DNA from: Bacteroidaceae bacterium
Lineage (GTDB): Bacteria; Bacteroidota; Bacteroidia; Bacteroidales; Bacteroidaceae
DNA: 7,593 bases
Reading direction: 5' to 3'
NCBI GenBank assembly: GCA_028707655.1
Contig: JAQWAN010000097.1
Coordinates: 1 to 7,593 of the forward strand
The notes beneath the pieces were generated by a model. The model saw only the letters and a list, made by a program, of their open reading frames with translations, was not told the origin of the DNA and did not search any database. The position numbers and the translations under genes are program-made. Positions 1 through 6,302 of this stretch are shown here, piece after piece. Position 1 is the stretch's first letter, and each line of letters opens with the position of its first letter.

Positions 1-141
1 GGCCACTTCAGCATCTGTGGTTGTACCATCAGCATTACCTGAAAAGGTGGTCATGGGTGCTAATACAATTCTGTTGGCTACTTCTATACCAGAAACAGGA
101 AAAGTAAAAGGAGATAATAGTTTTTTATAATTTGCGTTCAT
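1..141 (-). CDS. Old Yellow Enzyme-type NADH:flavin oxidoreductase, N-terminal fragment
   Basis: The first 47 codons of a gene that continues beyond the left edge. The visible protein begins MNANYKKLLSPFTF and continues through an NRIVLAPMTT segment. This is the start of the FMN-binding TIM barrel of the Old Yellow Enzyme family (NemA, YqjM and relatives), where L(F/L)SPF...(K/A)NRIVxAPMTT is the first strand and contributes to FMN binding. Family members use NAD(P)H to reduce activated C=C bonds of enones, quinones, maleimides or nitro-compounds in the cytoplasm. The ATG at 141 lies 30 bases after the stop of the upstream oxidoreductase gene on the same strand, so the two are very probably co-transcribed. 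The family call is firm for such a short piece, but the substrate and the subfamily (with or without an extra FeS domain) cannot be read from it. Confidence 0.85.
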   Translation of the reverse strand, partial: MNANYKKLLSPFTFPVSGIEVANRIVLAPMTTFSGNADGTTTDAEVA

Positions 142-171
142 TCTTTGTTCTCTTTTAAGTTACTAGTAGGT

Positions 172-1188
172 TTATACTCTTACAATCATTTTGCCATTAT
201 TTTTACCATCAAAGAGATGAATAAAAGCTTGTGGAATTGCATCAAATCCATCTACTATGGTTTCTGCATAGGTTAACTTACCCTCTTTTAGCCATTGTGA
301 CAATTGGGCCATACCTTTAGGGAATTTTTCTGCGTAATTTCCAACAATAAAGCCCTGCATGAGCACACTTTTCTTTATTAAGAAATGCTCTACTCTAGGT
401 CCTGTTTGTGCAGAGGTTTCATTATAACTCGAGATAGCTCCACAAACAATAACCCGACCAAATCGATTAATGTTAGCATGTACACTATCTGAAATCTTAC
501 CACCTACATTGTCAAAATAGACATCCACACCATCGGGACAAGCGGTAGCAATTGCTTGGGTCATATCTTTTGTGGTGTTATAATTGATGCCTGCATCAAA
601 ACCGAATTTCGATTTTAGTAGTTCGACCTTCTCATCGCTTCCTGCTATGCCAACCACGCGACAACCTATTATTTTTCCGATTTGTCCAACAATACTACCT
701 ACAGCACCGGCTGCGCCAGATACAACGATGGTTTCGCCTTTCTTAGGTGCACCAATCTCCGTTAAACCAAAATAGGCTGTCAGTCCTGTCATCCCCAAAA
801 CACCCATATAGGCCGATAATGGAGCTAATGTTTCATCAATCTTTAAGAGATGCTCTCCTTTAGAGGTTTGGTAGGTTTTCCATTCTAAAAGACCGGAAAC
901 AAAATCACCAACCTTATACGATGCCAACTTAGAGGCTACCACCTCAGCAATTACACCAGAGCTAATTACTTTTTGAAGCTCAAAAGGTTGCACATACGAT
1001 TCTGCATCACTCATTCTACCTCTTAGATAGGGGTCTACAGAAACGAATTTTGTTTTTAAAAGAATCTCGCCCTCTGTAATCTCAGGAACGGCTTCTGTTG
1101 AAAATTTAAAATCTGAAAGTGTTGGTTTTCCAACTGGACGACTATTTAATAATATGGCTTTATTTTCCATTGTTGTTATTGTTTTCAT
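172..1188 (-). CDS. NADPH-dependent medium-chain dehydrogenase/reductase, CurA/PTGR1 (leukotriene B4 12-hydroxydehydrogenase) type
   Basis: A complete 338-residue zinc-free MDR enzyme, close in length and sequence to E. coli CurA (YncB, about 345 residues). Visible family marks are DPYLRGRM at residues 52-59, the LGMTGLTAYFGL segment near 131-142, the Rossmann nucleotide loop SGAAGAVGS at 157-165 followed by GQIGKIIGCRVVGIAGSDEK, FDNVGG at 225-230, and a C-terminal GKNNGKMIVRV. No structural-zinc cysteine cluster is seen, as expected for the group. Such enzymes reduce the C=C bond of alpha,beta-unsaturated aldehydes and ketones with NADPH in the cytoplasm. The first ATG (1188) gives a short MKTITT leader; the second, at 1170 (MENKAILL), is an equally plausible start. 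It sits between a TetR regulator and an Old Yellow Enzyme gene on the same strand, with a candidate operator in the 54-base gap upstream. The natural substrate is not known from sequence. Confidence 0.93.
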   Translation of the reverse strand: MKTITTMENKAILLNSRPVGKPTLSDFKFSTEAVPEITEGEILLKTKFVSVDPYLRGRMSDAESYVQPFELQKVISSGVIAEVVASKLASYKVGDFVSGLLEWKTYQTSKGEHLLKIDETLAPLSAYMGVLGMTGLTAYFGLTEIGAPKKGETIVVSGAAGAVGSIVGQIGKIIGCRVVGIAGSDEKVELLKSKFGFDAGINYNTTKDMTQAIATACPDGVDVYFDNVGGKISDSVHANINRFGRVIVCGAISSYNETSAQTGPRVEHFLIKKSVLMQGFIVGNYAEKFPKGMAQLSQWLKEGKLTYAETIVDGFDAIPQAFIHLFDGKNNGKMIVRV

Positions 1189-1205
1189 TGTTTTTGTTTT
1201 TATTT

Positions 1206-1217
1206 ATGAATATTCAT
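1206..1217. promoter_or_regulatory. Candidate internal TetR operator
   Basis: A perfect 12-base palindrome, ATGAATATTCAT, in the gap between the TetR gene and the oxidoreductase gene. It has the same half-sites and two-base centre as the palindrome upstream of the operon (ATGAA-NN-TTCAT). I infer a second binding site for the repressor, which would give the two reductase genes their own regulated promoter. No clear Bacteroidota -7 element was found next to it. Confidence 0.55.
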
Positions 1218-1242
1218 TCTTTTTTTAATCCCAAAAAAGGAT

Positions 1243-1821
1243 TTAAACTTTTATAGCATCCCATGCTGCTTGGAACGTTTCATTACGGATCTCTTCGCTT
1301 AATGTAAAGATGTGTCGCTCTTGCATAGCCATCAAAAAGGATACAGGATATATGGCATAGGCATAAAGTACATAGGGAGAAAGCACCTTAATAATACCCT
1401 CTTGTTGCCCCTTTTCCCATAAATCGAGAAGCGGTTGCAAATGTTTTAATCCCTCTTTTCTAAACTCCTCATCTATCATAGGGGTATTGTCACATTGCGA
1501 TAAAAAAGTGGCTTCTTTTATTCGGTTCAATTTATAGTTGGCTATATTATGCCAAATGATTTCAAACCCTTTTTTAACGGGCAACGTGTCGTTGTAGCCA
1601 TCAAATGCACAATCACTAAAAGAGGACTTTATTTCTAGATAAAGCTGGTTCACTAGGTCTTGCTTATTTTCAAAATAGAGATATATAGTCGCAGGGGCCA
1701 CGCCTGCAAGTTTTGCTATTTTCACCATTGGAGCATCGTGAAACCCTCTATTGTGTACTAAATTTAGAGTGGCTTTCAGTAATGCACTTCTTTTATCTGT
1801 TATTTTCTCTTTCTTACTCAT
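1243..1821 (-). CDS. TetR/AcrR-family transcriptional repressor
   Basis: A 192-residue TetR-type regulator. The N-terminal DNA-binding domain is clear: KRSALLKATLNLVHNRGFHD forms helix 1, and the helix-turn-helix PMVKIAKLAGVAPATIYLYF lies at about residues 31-50, followed by the usual ENKQDLVNQLY. The rest is a divergent all-helical ligand and dimerisation domain. An upstream ATG at 1878 would add 19 residues, but that stretch lies inside the end of the DoxX gene and resembles no TetR N-terminus. The start MSKKEKITDK at 1821 is preferred: it falls one base after the DoxX stop codon (TAAAATG), which suggests translational coupling. The gene is inside the operon it probably controls, so it should be autoregulated through the ATGAANNTTCAT palindromes. 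The inducer is unknown; an electrophile handled by the neighbouring reductases is an inference. Confidence 0.93.
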   Translation of the reverse strand: MSKKEKITDKRSALLKATLNLVHNRGFHDAPMVKIAKLAGVAPATIYLYFENKQDLVNQLYLEIKSSFSDCAFDGYNDTLPVKKGFEIIWHNIANYKLNRIKEATFLSQCDNTPMIDEEFRKEGLKHLQPLLDLWEKGQQEGIIKVLSPYVLYAYAIYPVSFLMAMQERHIFTLSEEIRNETFQAAWDAIKV

Positions 1822-1822
1822 T

Positions 1823-2221
1823 TTAAACCGCTTTTTTTGTTCTAGATAATACCTTGTGTATTTTCCAAGCCCATGCAATAAATAGGAACTGGAATGGGAG
1901 TCGTATCAATGCTGCGGTGTGACTACCTATAGCTGGGGTTGCAGAAAACACATCCCATAGGTGGATGGGTAAAAATAGGAGCATCAAAAGCAGTATACCC
2001 AATGCCGCAAATTTAGCATATACCCTAGGGAACAATAGGGCTATACCAAGAAATATCTCAACAACACCAGAGGCATAAATAATGGCCACCGTATAGGGTA
2101 AAAATGCGGGGACAAAGGGGATATAAAAATCTGGTTTTACAAAATGCTGTATTCCTCCGTAAACCATAAAGAGGGCAAGTACAATTCTTAGTACCATCCA
2201 GAATAACTTCTTCATATTCAT
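1823..2221 (-). CDS. DoxX-like four-helix integral membrane protein
   Basis: A 132-residue hydrophobic protein with four likely membrane helices at about residues 6-22, 42-64, 68-86 and 104-121, ending in a basic cytoplasmic-looking tail (KIHKVLSRTKK). The pattern GGIQHFVKPDFY just after helix 1 and SGVVEIFLGIALLFP in helix 2 are typical of the DoxX/DoxX-like family. The molecular role of the family is poorly defined; members are linked to thiosulfate:quinone oxidoreductase in Acidianus and to a membrane oxidoreductase complex protecting against redox stress in mycobacteria. It is the first gene of the minus-strand operon, directly behind a promoter with a candidate TetR operator, and its stop is one base from the start of the TetR gene. 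Start choice is between ATG at 2221 and ATG at 2215; the first is given. No ribosome binding site resembling AGGAGG is visible. Confidence 0.88.
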   Translation of the reverse strand: MNMKKLFWMVLRIVLALFMVYGGIQHFVKPDFYIPFVPAFLPYTVAIIYASGVVEIFLGIALLFPRVYAKFAALGILLLMLLFLPIHLWDVFSATPAIGSHTAALIRLPFQFLFIAWAWKIHKVLSRTKKAV

Positions 2222-2241
2222 TCTATTTTTATTTTCTGCTA

Positions 2242-2249
2242 CGAATATA
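2242..2249 (-). promoter_or_regulatory. Candidate -7 promoter element of the doxX-tetR-reductase operon
   Basis: Read on the minus strand this is TATATTCG, one mismatch from the Bacteroidota consensus TAnnTTTG. It lies about 20 bases before the DoxX start and 8 bases from the 14-base palindrome, so a repressor bound there would cover the spacer and upstream promoter region. No convincing -33 TTTG is seen, so this is a moderate-to-weak call. Confidence 0.35.
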
Positions 2250-2257
2250 CAACAATA

Positions 2258-2271
2258 AATGAACGTTCATT
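2258..2271. promoter_or_regulatory. Candidate TetR operator upstream of the operon
   Basis: A perfect 14-base palindrome, AATGAACGTTCATT, 37 bases before the DoxX start. An adjoining, overlapping imperfect repeat (TTCATTT-TT-AAATGAA, 2270-2285) extends the symmetrical region and may give a second binding position. The core ATGAA-NN-TTCAT recurs at 1206-1217. Its position next to the candidate -7 element fits repression by the TetR protein of this operon. Confidence 0.65.
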
Positions 2272-2348
2272 CATTTTTAAATGAAGATTAACATCTGCGG
2301 CACTTTTTTGTTTTTTGTATACTATTAATATCCAGATATAAAACGGTG

Positions 2349-2369
2349 TTACGCTTAATTAAAGTGTAA
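2349..2369. repeat. Short inverted repeat upstream of the kinase gene
   Basis: Arms TTACGCTT (2349-2356) and AAGTGTAA (2362-2369) are separated by AATTA. As RNA all eight positions can pair, one as a G-U wobble. It lies about 110 bases before the kinase start, with no following T-run, so it is not a terminator. It could be a regulator-binding site or a 5' leader hairpin. Nothing else clear, including no good TAnnTTTG match on the plus strand, was seen between 2286 and 2479. Confidence 0.3.
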
Positions 2370-2479
2370 AGTAGGATACATCAGGGTACTATTCTCATTT
2401 TTCACGCCTATTATCTATCTATTATTAACTAATTGTTGTATATTACAGCGGAATAACCACTTCTTATAAAGTTTGCTCT

Positions 2480-5179
2480 ATGGAAAAAGAAAAAACAAAA
2501 GAACAACTTAAAGATAGAATAAGTCAACTGGAAGCAAAAATTGCTGATTTAGAAAAGACTAAATTGGAAAACGCAATATGGTTGGAAGAATCCCCCATAT
2601 GTACTAAAATACTGGACGTAGACTTTCATCTTCAATATATGAGTAGTACGGGTATCCGAGAACTTCAAATCGAGGATATTACAGTCTATTATGGAAAGCC
2701 CTATCCATTATCTTTTTATCCAGATTCATTTAAAATACCGATGCTAAACGACCTAAGAGAGGCCAAAGCAACAGGTAAAACAATAGTGCAAGAGGCAAGT
2801 ATTAAAAACACGAAAGGAGAGACCCTATGGTATCACTCCACTATTGTTCCTATTTACGATAAGAATAAGCAACTAGACCATATAATGGTGGTCTCATCGA
2901 ATATTACCTCCAGCAAAAAGGCAGAAGGCTCACTTCTTTTAAGTGAAAAGAGATATCATGATTTAGTTTATCTTGCCCAAGAGGGTATTTGGGTGATAGA
3001 TAAAATGAATAGGACCACTTTTGTCAATCCAGCTATGTGCCATATGCTGGGCTACACCTCGGAAGAGATGCTCGGAAAATCTATTTTTGATTTCATGGAT
3101 AAGTCGAAAATTAAGATGGCCACTGAGAAAGTGAACAGGCGTAAAAGGGGAATCAAAGAGCAGCATGACTTCGAGTTTGTTTGTAAAAATGGGGATTGTA
3201 TTATCGTAGCAATAGAGACCTCACCTATCATTGATGAGGCTGGTAATTATGATGGTGCAATTGCAGGGATTATAAATATAACCCAGCGCAAGCAGGCAGA
3301 GAAAACATTACAGCAGAGTGAATCTGTTATCCGCAATAAGCTCAAAGCCATTACTGAACCCGATGGAGATATTGGTCTACTCGAACTGTCTGACATTATT
3401 AATACAGATATTCTATACGCAATAATGAATGATTTCTATAAGATTACCGGACTTTTAGGAGCGGTGCTAGATATTAAAGGAAACGTTTTGGTTGCTGTTG
3501 GTTGGAAAGATATCTGCACTAAATTTCATCGCTGTAATCCAGAAACACTTAAGAATTGCATTAAGAGTGATACTTGTCTCACAAAAGGTGTACCCGAGGG
3601 TACATTTAAGGCGTACCACTGTAATAACCATATGTGGGATATTGCTACCCCTATTATGGTTGGAGGAAAGCACCTAGGCAATGTATTTATGGGGCAGTAT
3701 TTCTTAGAGGGCGAGGTGCCAGATGTTGCATTGTTTCGTGCGCAGGCAAAAGAATATGGTTTCGATGAGGAGGAGTACCTTGCCGCACTCGAGCAAGTTC
3801 CTACCTTTAGCAAAGAAACAATAGAAAACGGTATGCAGTTTTATTCTAAACTTGCAAGTCTTATCTCTAGCTTAAGTTTCAGTAGTATCAAGCAATCTAG
3901 ATTGCTTAGTGAGCGCAAACAGGCAGAGAAAAAAAGACGAGCAGCTGAAGAAAATCTACAAAACACCTTCAATATATCCCCTAGTATAATATCTAAAGCA
4001 AATATCAAGACGGGCTATTTCCTCGAAGTAAATCAGGCTGTAACAAGGATTCTGGGCTACTCTGTCGATGAATTTATAGCCATACCGTTTATTGACCTCA
4101 TCCATCCGGATGACAGGCAAAGTACGCAGGGTGTTGTTTCAGAACAGCAAAAAGGTAAAGAGGTCATCTTCTTTGAGAATAGATATTTATGTAAAGATGG
4201 CACCTATAAATGGATCACTTGGCATACCACCAAAGCTAATAAGGAGGGTATTGTAATAGCAATTGCTTCTGATATTAATGATCAAAAAATTATTCAACAA
4301 GAAATTATTGAAACCAAACAATTTTACGAAAAAATTATTGAAGGAGTACAAGATGGTATCTGTGTAACCGACGACAAGGATACTATTTACTATGCTAATT
4401 CCGCCATGGAAAAGATTTCGGAGATGCCTCGTGAAAAAATTAAGGGAAATAACCTGTTCCATTTTTTTAGAGAAAAAACAACTAGAGAATATACTAATCC
4501 CTACGAACAAGCAAAGAAAATAAAAGAACCGCTATGGTACGACATCAAAGTGAGTACCCCCAACCATAGAGATATTTGGCAAAACGGTTGGCTGATTCCA
4601 CAATATCAGGAGGATACATTCTTAGGTATGATTTGTACCATCCGAGATATAACCGAACGGAAATTAGCAGAAGGAGATGTTAGGATGTTATCTTCGGCAG
4701 TACAGCAAAGTCCCTCTATTGTACTCATTTCGGATACGGATGGCATAATTGAATATGTGAATCCTAAATTCATGGAGGTAACGGGTTTTAGTAGCGAGGA
4801 AATAATAGGGAAAGAATCGAATATTCTTAGATCGGGCGAACACGACCCTTCGTTTTATGAAGATTTATGGACCACCTTAAAAGCGGGCAAGATATGGAAG
4901 GGACAGTTTATCAACAAGAAGAAAAACGGAGAACTCTTTTGGGAAGAAGCTTCTATCTCTGCTATATTAAATGAATCGGGTGAAATTATTAATTACATCA
5001 AGATTGGACAAGATATTACGCAACAAAGAAAGATTGATATAGATCTTAAAATTGCATTGGAAAAAGCGCTGGAGAGTGATAGACTTAAAAGTGCATTCTT
5101 AGCTAATATGAGTCATGAGATAAGAACGCCGATGAATGGTATCCTTGGCTTTGCAGAACTACTAGAGCAACCAGGGTGA
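2480..5179 (+). CDS. Sensor half of the split histidine kinase: PAS, PocR and HisKA helix 1
   Basis: An 899-residue product. A charged, heptad-like coiled coil (residues 1-32) leads to PAS 1 (about 28-145), PAS 2 (156-273), a PocR-type domain (about 303-470), PAS 3 (490-607), PAS 4 (613-730), PAS 5 (738-852) and HisKA helix 1 with the phosphoacceptor His879 in MSHEIRTPMNGILGFAELL. The PocR domain shows its cysteine/histidine pattern: Cys346, His350, Cys352, Cys360, Cys366 and Cys381, then DIATPIMVGGKHLGNVFMGQYF. PocR domains are predicted to bind small hydrocarbon derivatives; the name comes from the propanediol regulator. Most PAS domains end in the usual DIT-x-R/Q-K linker. The protein stops in the loop after helix 1, so alone it lacks HisKA helix 2 and the ATPase domain and cannot autophosphorylate. 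The ATG at 2480 has no Shine-Dalgarno sequence; it is the first Met of a coiled-coil start common in such kinases. Confidence 0.85.
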   Translation: MEKEKTKEQLKDRISQLEAKIADLEKTKLENAIWLEESPICTKILDVDFHLQYMSSTGIRELQIEDITVYYGKPYPLSFYPDSFKIPMLNDLREAKATGKTIVQEASIKNTKGETLWYHSTIVPIYDKNKQLDHIMVVSSNITSSKKAEGSLLLSEKRYHDLVYLAQEGIWVIDKMNRTTFVNPAMCHMLGYTSEEMLGKSIFDFMDKSKIKMATEKVNRRKRGIKEQHDFEFVCKNGDCIIVAIETSPIIDEAGNYDGAIAGIINITQRKQAEKTLQQSESVIRNKLKAITEPDGDIGLLELSDIINTDILYAIMNDFYKITGLLGAVLDIKGNVLVAVGWKDICTKFHRCNPETLKNCIKSDTCLTKGVPEGTFKAYHCNNHMWDIATPIMVGGKHLGNVFMGQYFLEGEVPDVALFRAQAKEYGFDEEEYLAALEQVPTFSKETIENGMQFYSKLASLISSLSFSSIKQSRLLSERKQAEKKRRAAEENLQNTFNISPSIISKANIKTGYFLEVNQAVTRILGYSVDEFIAIPFIDLIHPDDRQSTQGVVSEQQKGKEVIFFENRYLCKDGTYKWITWHTTKANKEGIVIAIASDINDQKIIQQEIIETKQFYEKIIEGVQDGICVTDDKDTIYYANSAMEKISEMPREKIKGNNLFHFFREKTTREYTNPYEQAKKIKEPLWYDIKVSTPNHRDIWQNGWLIPQYQEDTFLGMICTIRDITERKLAEGDVRMLSSAVQQSPSIVLISDTDGIIEYVNPKFMEVTGFSSEEIIGKESNILRSGEHDPSFYEDLWTTLKAGKIWKGQFINKKKNGELFWEEASISAILNESGEIINYIKIGQDITQQRKIDIDLKIALEKALESDRLKSAFLANMSHEIRTPMNGILGFAELLEQPG
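5177..5179 (+). other. Premature in-frame TGA in the HisKA inter-helix loop
   Basis: The context is CCA GGG TGA AGC GGT, between ...FAELLEQPG and SGEEQQQYIR.... Frame and homology resume immediately. The following base is A, and no CTA follows, so the common leaky-stop context (UGA CUA) is absent. TGA here stands for a probable Leu, not Trp, so it does not suggest a recoded genetic code. Confidence 0.9.
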
Positions 5180-5221
5180 AGCGGTGAGGAGCAACAACAA
5201 TACATTCGTATCATCCAAGAG

Positions 5222-5226
5222 GGAGG
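5222..5226 (+). promoter_or_regulatory. Shine-Dalgarno-like GGAGG before an internal ATG
   Basis: GGAGG lies within a GGGAGGGG run and ends 7 bases before the ATG at 5234, which is ideal spacing. It stands out because the other starts in this window lack such a motif. The same bases also encode Gly-Gly-Ala of the kinase (EGGARM), where many relatives have Ser-Gly, so it may be coincidence. It could support restart after the TGA about 45 bases earlier. Confidence 0.4.
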
Positions 5227-5233
5227 GGCTCGC

Positions 5234-6202
5234 ATGCTCAATATCATAAATGATATTATTAGTATCTCCATGATAGAATCGGGACAGATGCAAGTTAAGC
5301 TTCAGGAATCGAACATCAATGAGCAAATAGAATATATTTATAATTCCTTTAGAGCAGAGGTGGAAAAGAAGGGTATGCAACTTTATTTCAAAAACACGTT
5401 GCCTCTAGAGCAAGCAGTTATTCAGACCGATCGTGAAAAAGTTTTTGCCATATTAACCAATCTCGTAAAGAATGCGATAAAATATAGTGAGACAGGATAT
5501 ATTGAAATTGGATATACCCAAAAGGAAAAATGCCTTGAGCTATATGTAAAAGACACAGGTATTGGCATTCCAAAGGAGCGACAAGAGGCTATTTTTGAAC
5601 GATTTATACAGGCAGACATTGAGGACAGAATGGCAAGACAGGGAGCTGGCTTAGGGCTATCTATTTCTAAAGCATATGTAGAGATACTGGGTGGAAAGAT
5701 CTGGGTAGAATCGGCAGAAAAGAGCGCATCTACAGAAAATACAGGGAGCACCTTTTATTTTACCCTACCTTATCCATTGGAAAACAAAGAAGAGACTACT
5801 ACTCCTGTTTGCAGGAATAGTGCTTTCGAAGAAAAGTCTATCCAAAAATTAAAAATATTAATCGTTGAGGATGATATAATATCGGAAGAGCTTGTTTCAA
5901 TTCTTGTACAAGATTTTGCTAAAGAGATTCTTGTTGCAAGAACGGGAAAAGAGGCGGTAGAGATTTATCACAATAATCCAGATATCGATTTAATACTAAT
6001 GGATATTCAACTACCCGAGATGGATGGCTATGAAGCTAGCCGACAGATACGTAAATTGAGCAAAGAGGTTATTATCATTGCACAGACGGCTTTCACCTTT
6101 GCTGGTGATAAGAAAAAAGTGATTGAGGCGGGCTGTAATGCTTATGTTTCTAAGCCCATAAATAAGACGCAATTAATTGGGAAAATAGCCAAGTACTTTT
6201 AA
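5234..6202 (+). CDS. Catalytic half of the split histidine kinase: HisKA helix 2 part, HATPase and receiver domain
   Basis: A 322-residue open frame in phase with the upstream kinase half. It begins at MLNIINDIISISMIESGQM, in the second half of HisKA helix 2. The HATPase domain has the N box (NLVKNAIKYS, Asn80 region), the G1 box VKDTGIGIP (Asp107), the F box FERFIQ and the G2 box GAGLGLS (137-143) with AYVEILGGKIWVES. A CheY-like receiver domain spans about 207-322, with the acidic pocket VEDD, phosphoacceptor Asp257 in LILMDIQLPEMDG, and Lys307 in YVSKPI. All catalytic residues are present. The true N-terminus is uncertain: this ATG is the first after the TGA and has a GGAGG in front. Made alone it would be an ATPase-receiver protein lacking the phosphoacceptor His. 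Made next to the sensor half it might rebuild the four-helix bundle, which is an inference. Confidence 0.75.
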   Translation: MLNIINDIISISMIESGQMQVKLQESNINEQIEYIYNSFRAEVEKKGMQLYFKNTLPLEQAVIQTDREKVFAILTNLVKNAIKYSETGYIEIGYTQKEKCLELYVKDTGIGIPKERQEAIFERFIQADIEDRMARQGAGLGLSISKAYVEILGGKIWVESAEKSASTENTGSTFYFTLPYPLENKEETTTPVCRNSAFEEKSIQKLKILIVEDDIISEELVSILVQDFAKEILVARTGKEAVEIYHNNPDIDLILMDIQLPEMDGYEASRQIRKLSKEVIIIAQTAFTFAGDKKKVIEAGCNAYVSKPINKTQLIGKIAKYF

Positions 6203-6248
6203 GTGCCTAAGTAGACCGAGAACTACACCCCATTATTTTTTTTACATA

Positions 6249-6280
6249 ATAAAAGCCTATCAATACTGACAGGCTTTTAT
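6249..6280. terminator. Bidirectional Rho-independent terminator shared by the kinase and cold-shock genes
   Basis: Ten-base arms ATAAAAGCCT (6249-6258) and AGGCTTTTAT (6271-6280) enclose an A/C mismatch, a further TCA/TGA pairing and an ATAC loop. The A and T flanks of the arms give a T-rich 3' side on both strands. A T8-9 run at 6235-6243 follows on the minus strand as A-residues and adds nothing there. It sits between two convergent genes, 46 bases after the kinase stop and 22 bases after the cold-shock stop, as expected for a shared terminator. Confidence 0.8.
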
Positions 6281-6302
6281 AATGCTAGGAAGTCAAAAAA
6301 GA

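Larger units (their letters stand above)
2480..6202 (+). pseudogene. Hybrid histidine kinase (PAS-PAS-PocR-PAS-PAS-PAS-HisKA-HATPase-REC) interrupted by one in-frame TGA
   Basis: Taken as one reading frame this is a 1240-codon cytosolic hybrid histidine kinase, complete except for a TGA at 5177-5179 (codon 900). The 18 codons from 5180 to 5233 continue the same frame (SGEEQQQYIRIIQEGGAR) and are exactly the expected beginning of the second helix of the HisKA domain, so there is no frameshift or deletion. Related kinases typically have Leu at the stop position (PGLSGEEQQ or PGLTGEKQQ), so a single TTA to TGA change explains it. Transmembrane segments and a signal peptide are absent. There is no DNA-binding output; the C-terminal receiver domain would pass phosphate on to a histidine phosphotransferase or feed back on the kinase. 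The two halves are also listed separately because they could still be expressed. A sequencing error cannot be excluded. Confidence 0.75.

Noticed and set aside
1227..1243. Hairpin AATCC...GGATT after the TetR gene as a terminator or attenuator
   Set aside because: Only five base pairs before a mismatch and followed on the minus strand by A-residues rather than a U-tract; it overlaps the TetR stop codon and is probably chance.
1822..1878. A longer TetR start at 1878 adding MHGLGKYTRYYLEQKKRF
   Set aside because: It lies inside the end of the DoxX gene and matches no TetR N-terminus; the ATG at 1821, one base after the DoxX stop, fits better.
2468..2475. TAAAGTTTG-like promoter just before the kinase start
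   Set aside because: Spacing is one base too long for TAnnTTTG, and the transcript would begin at or inside the start codon.
4187..4510. Antisense open frame of 107 codons inside the kinase
   Set aside because: Lies wholly opposite PAS-encoding sequence, resembles no known family, and has no start signals; the sense strand is clearly coding.
5177..5179. TGA recoded as an amino acid (alternative genetic code or selenocysteine)
   Set aside because: The position is a Leu in the family, not Trp or Cys; no selenocysteine-type hairpin directly downstream was recognised, and this is the only internal TGA in the kinase frame.
5422..5751. Antisense open frame of 109 codons opposite the HATPase domain
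   Set aside because: A shadow of the conserved N, G1, F and G2 boxes on the plus strand.
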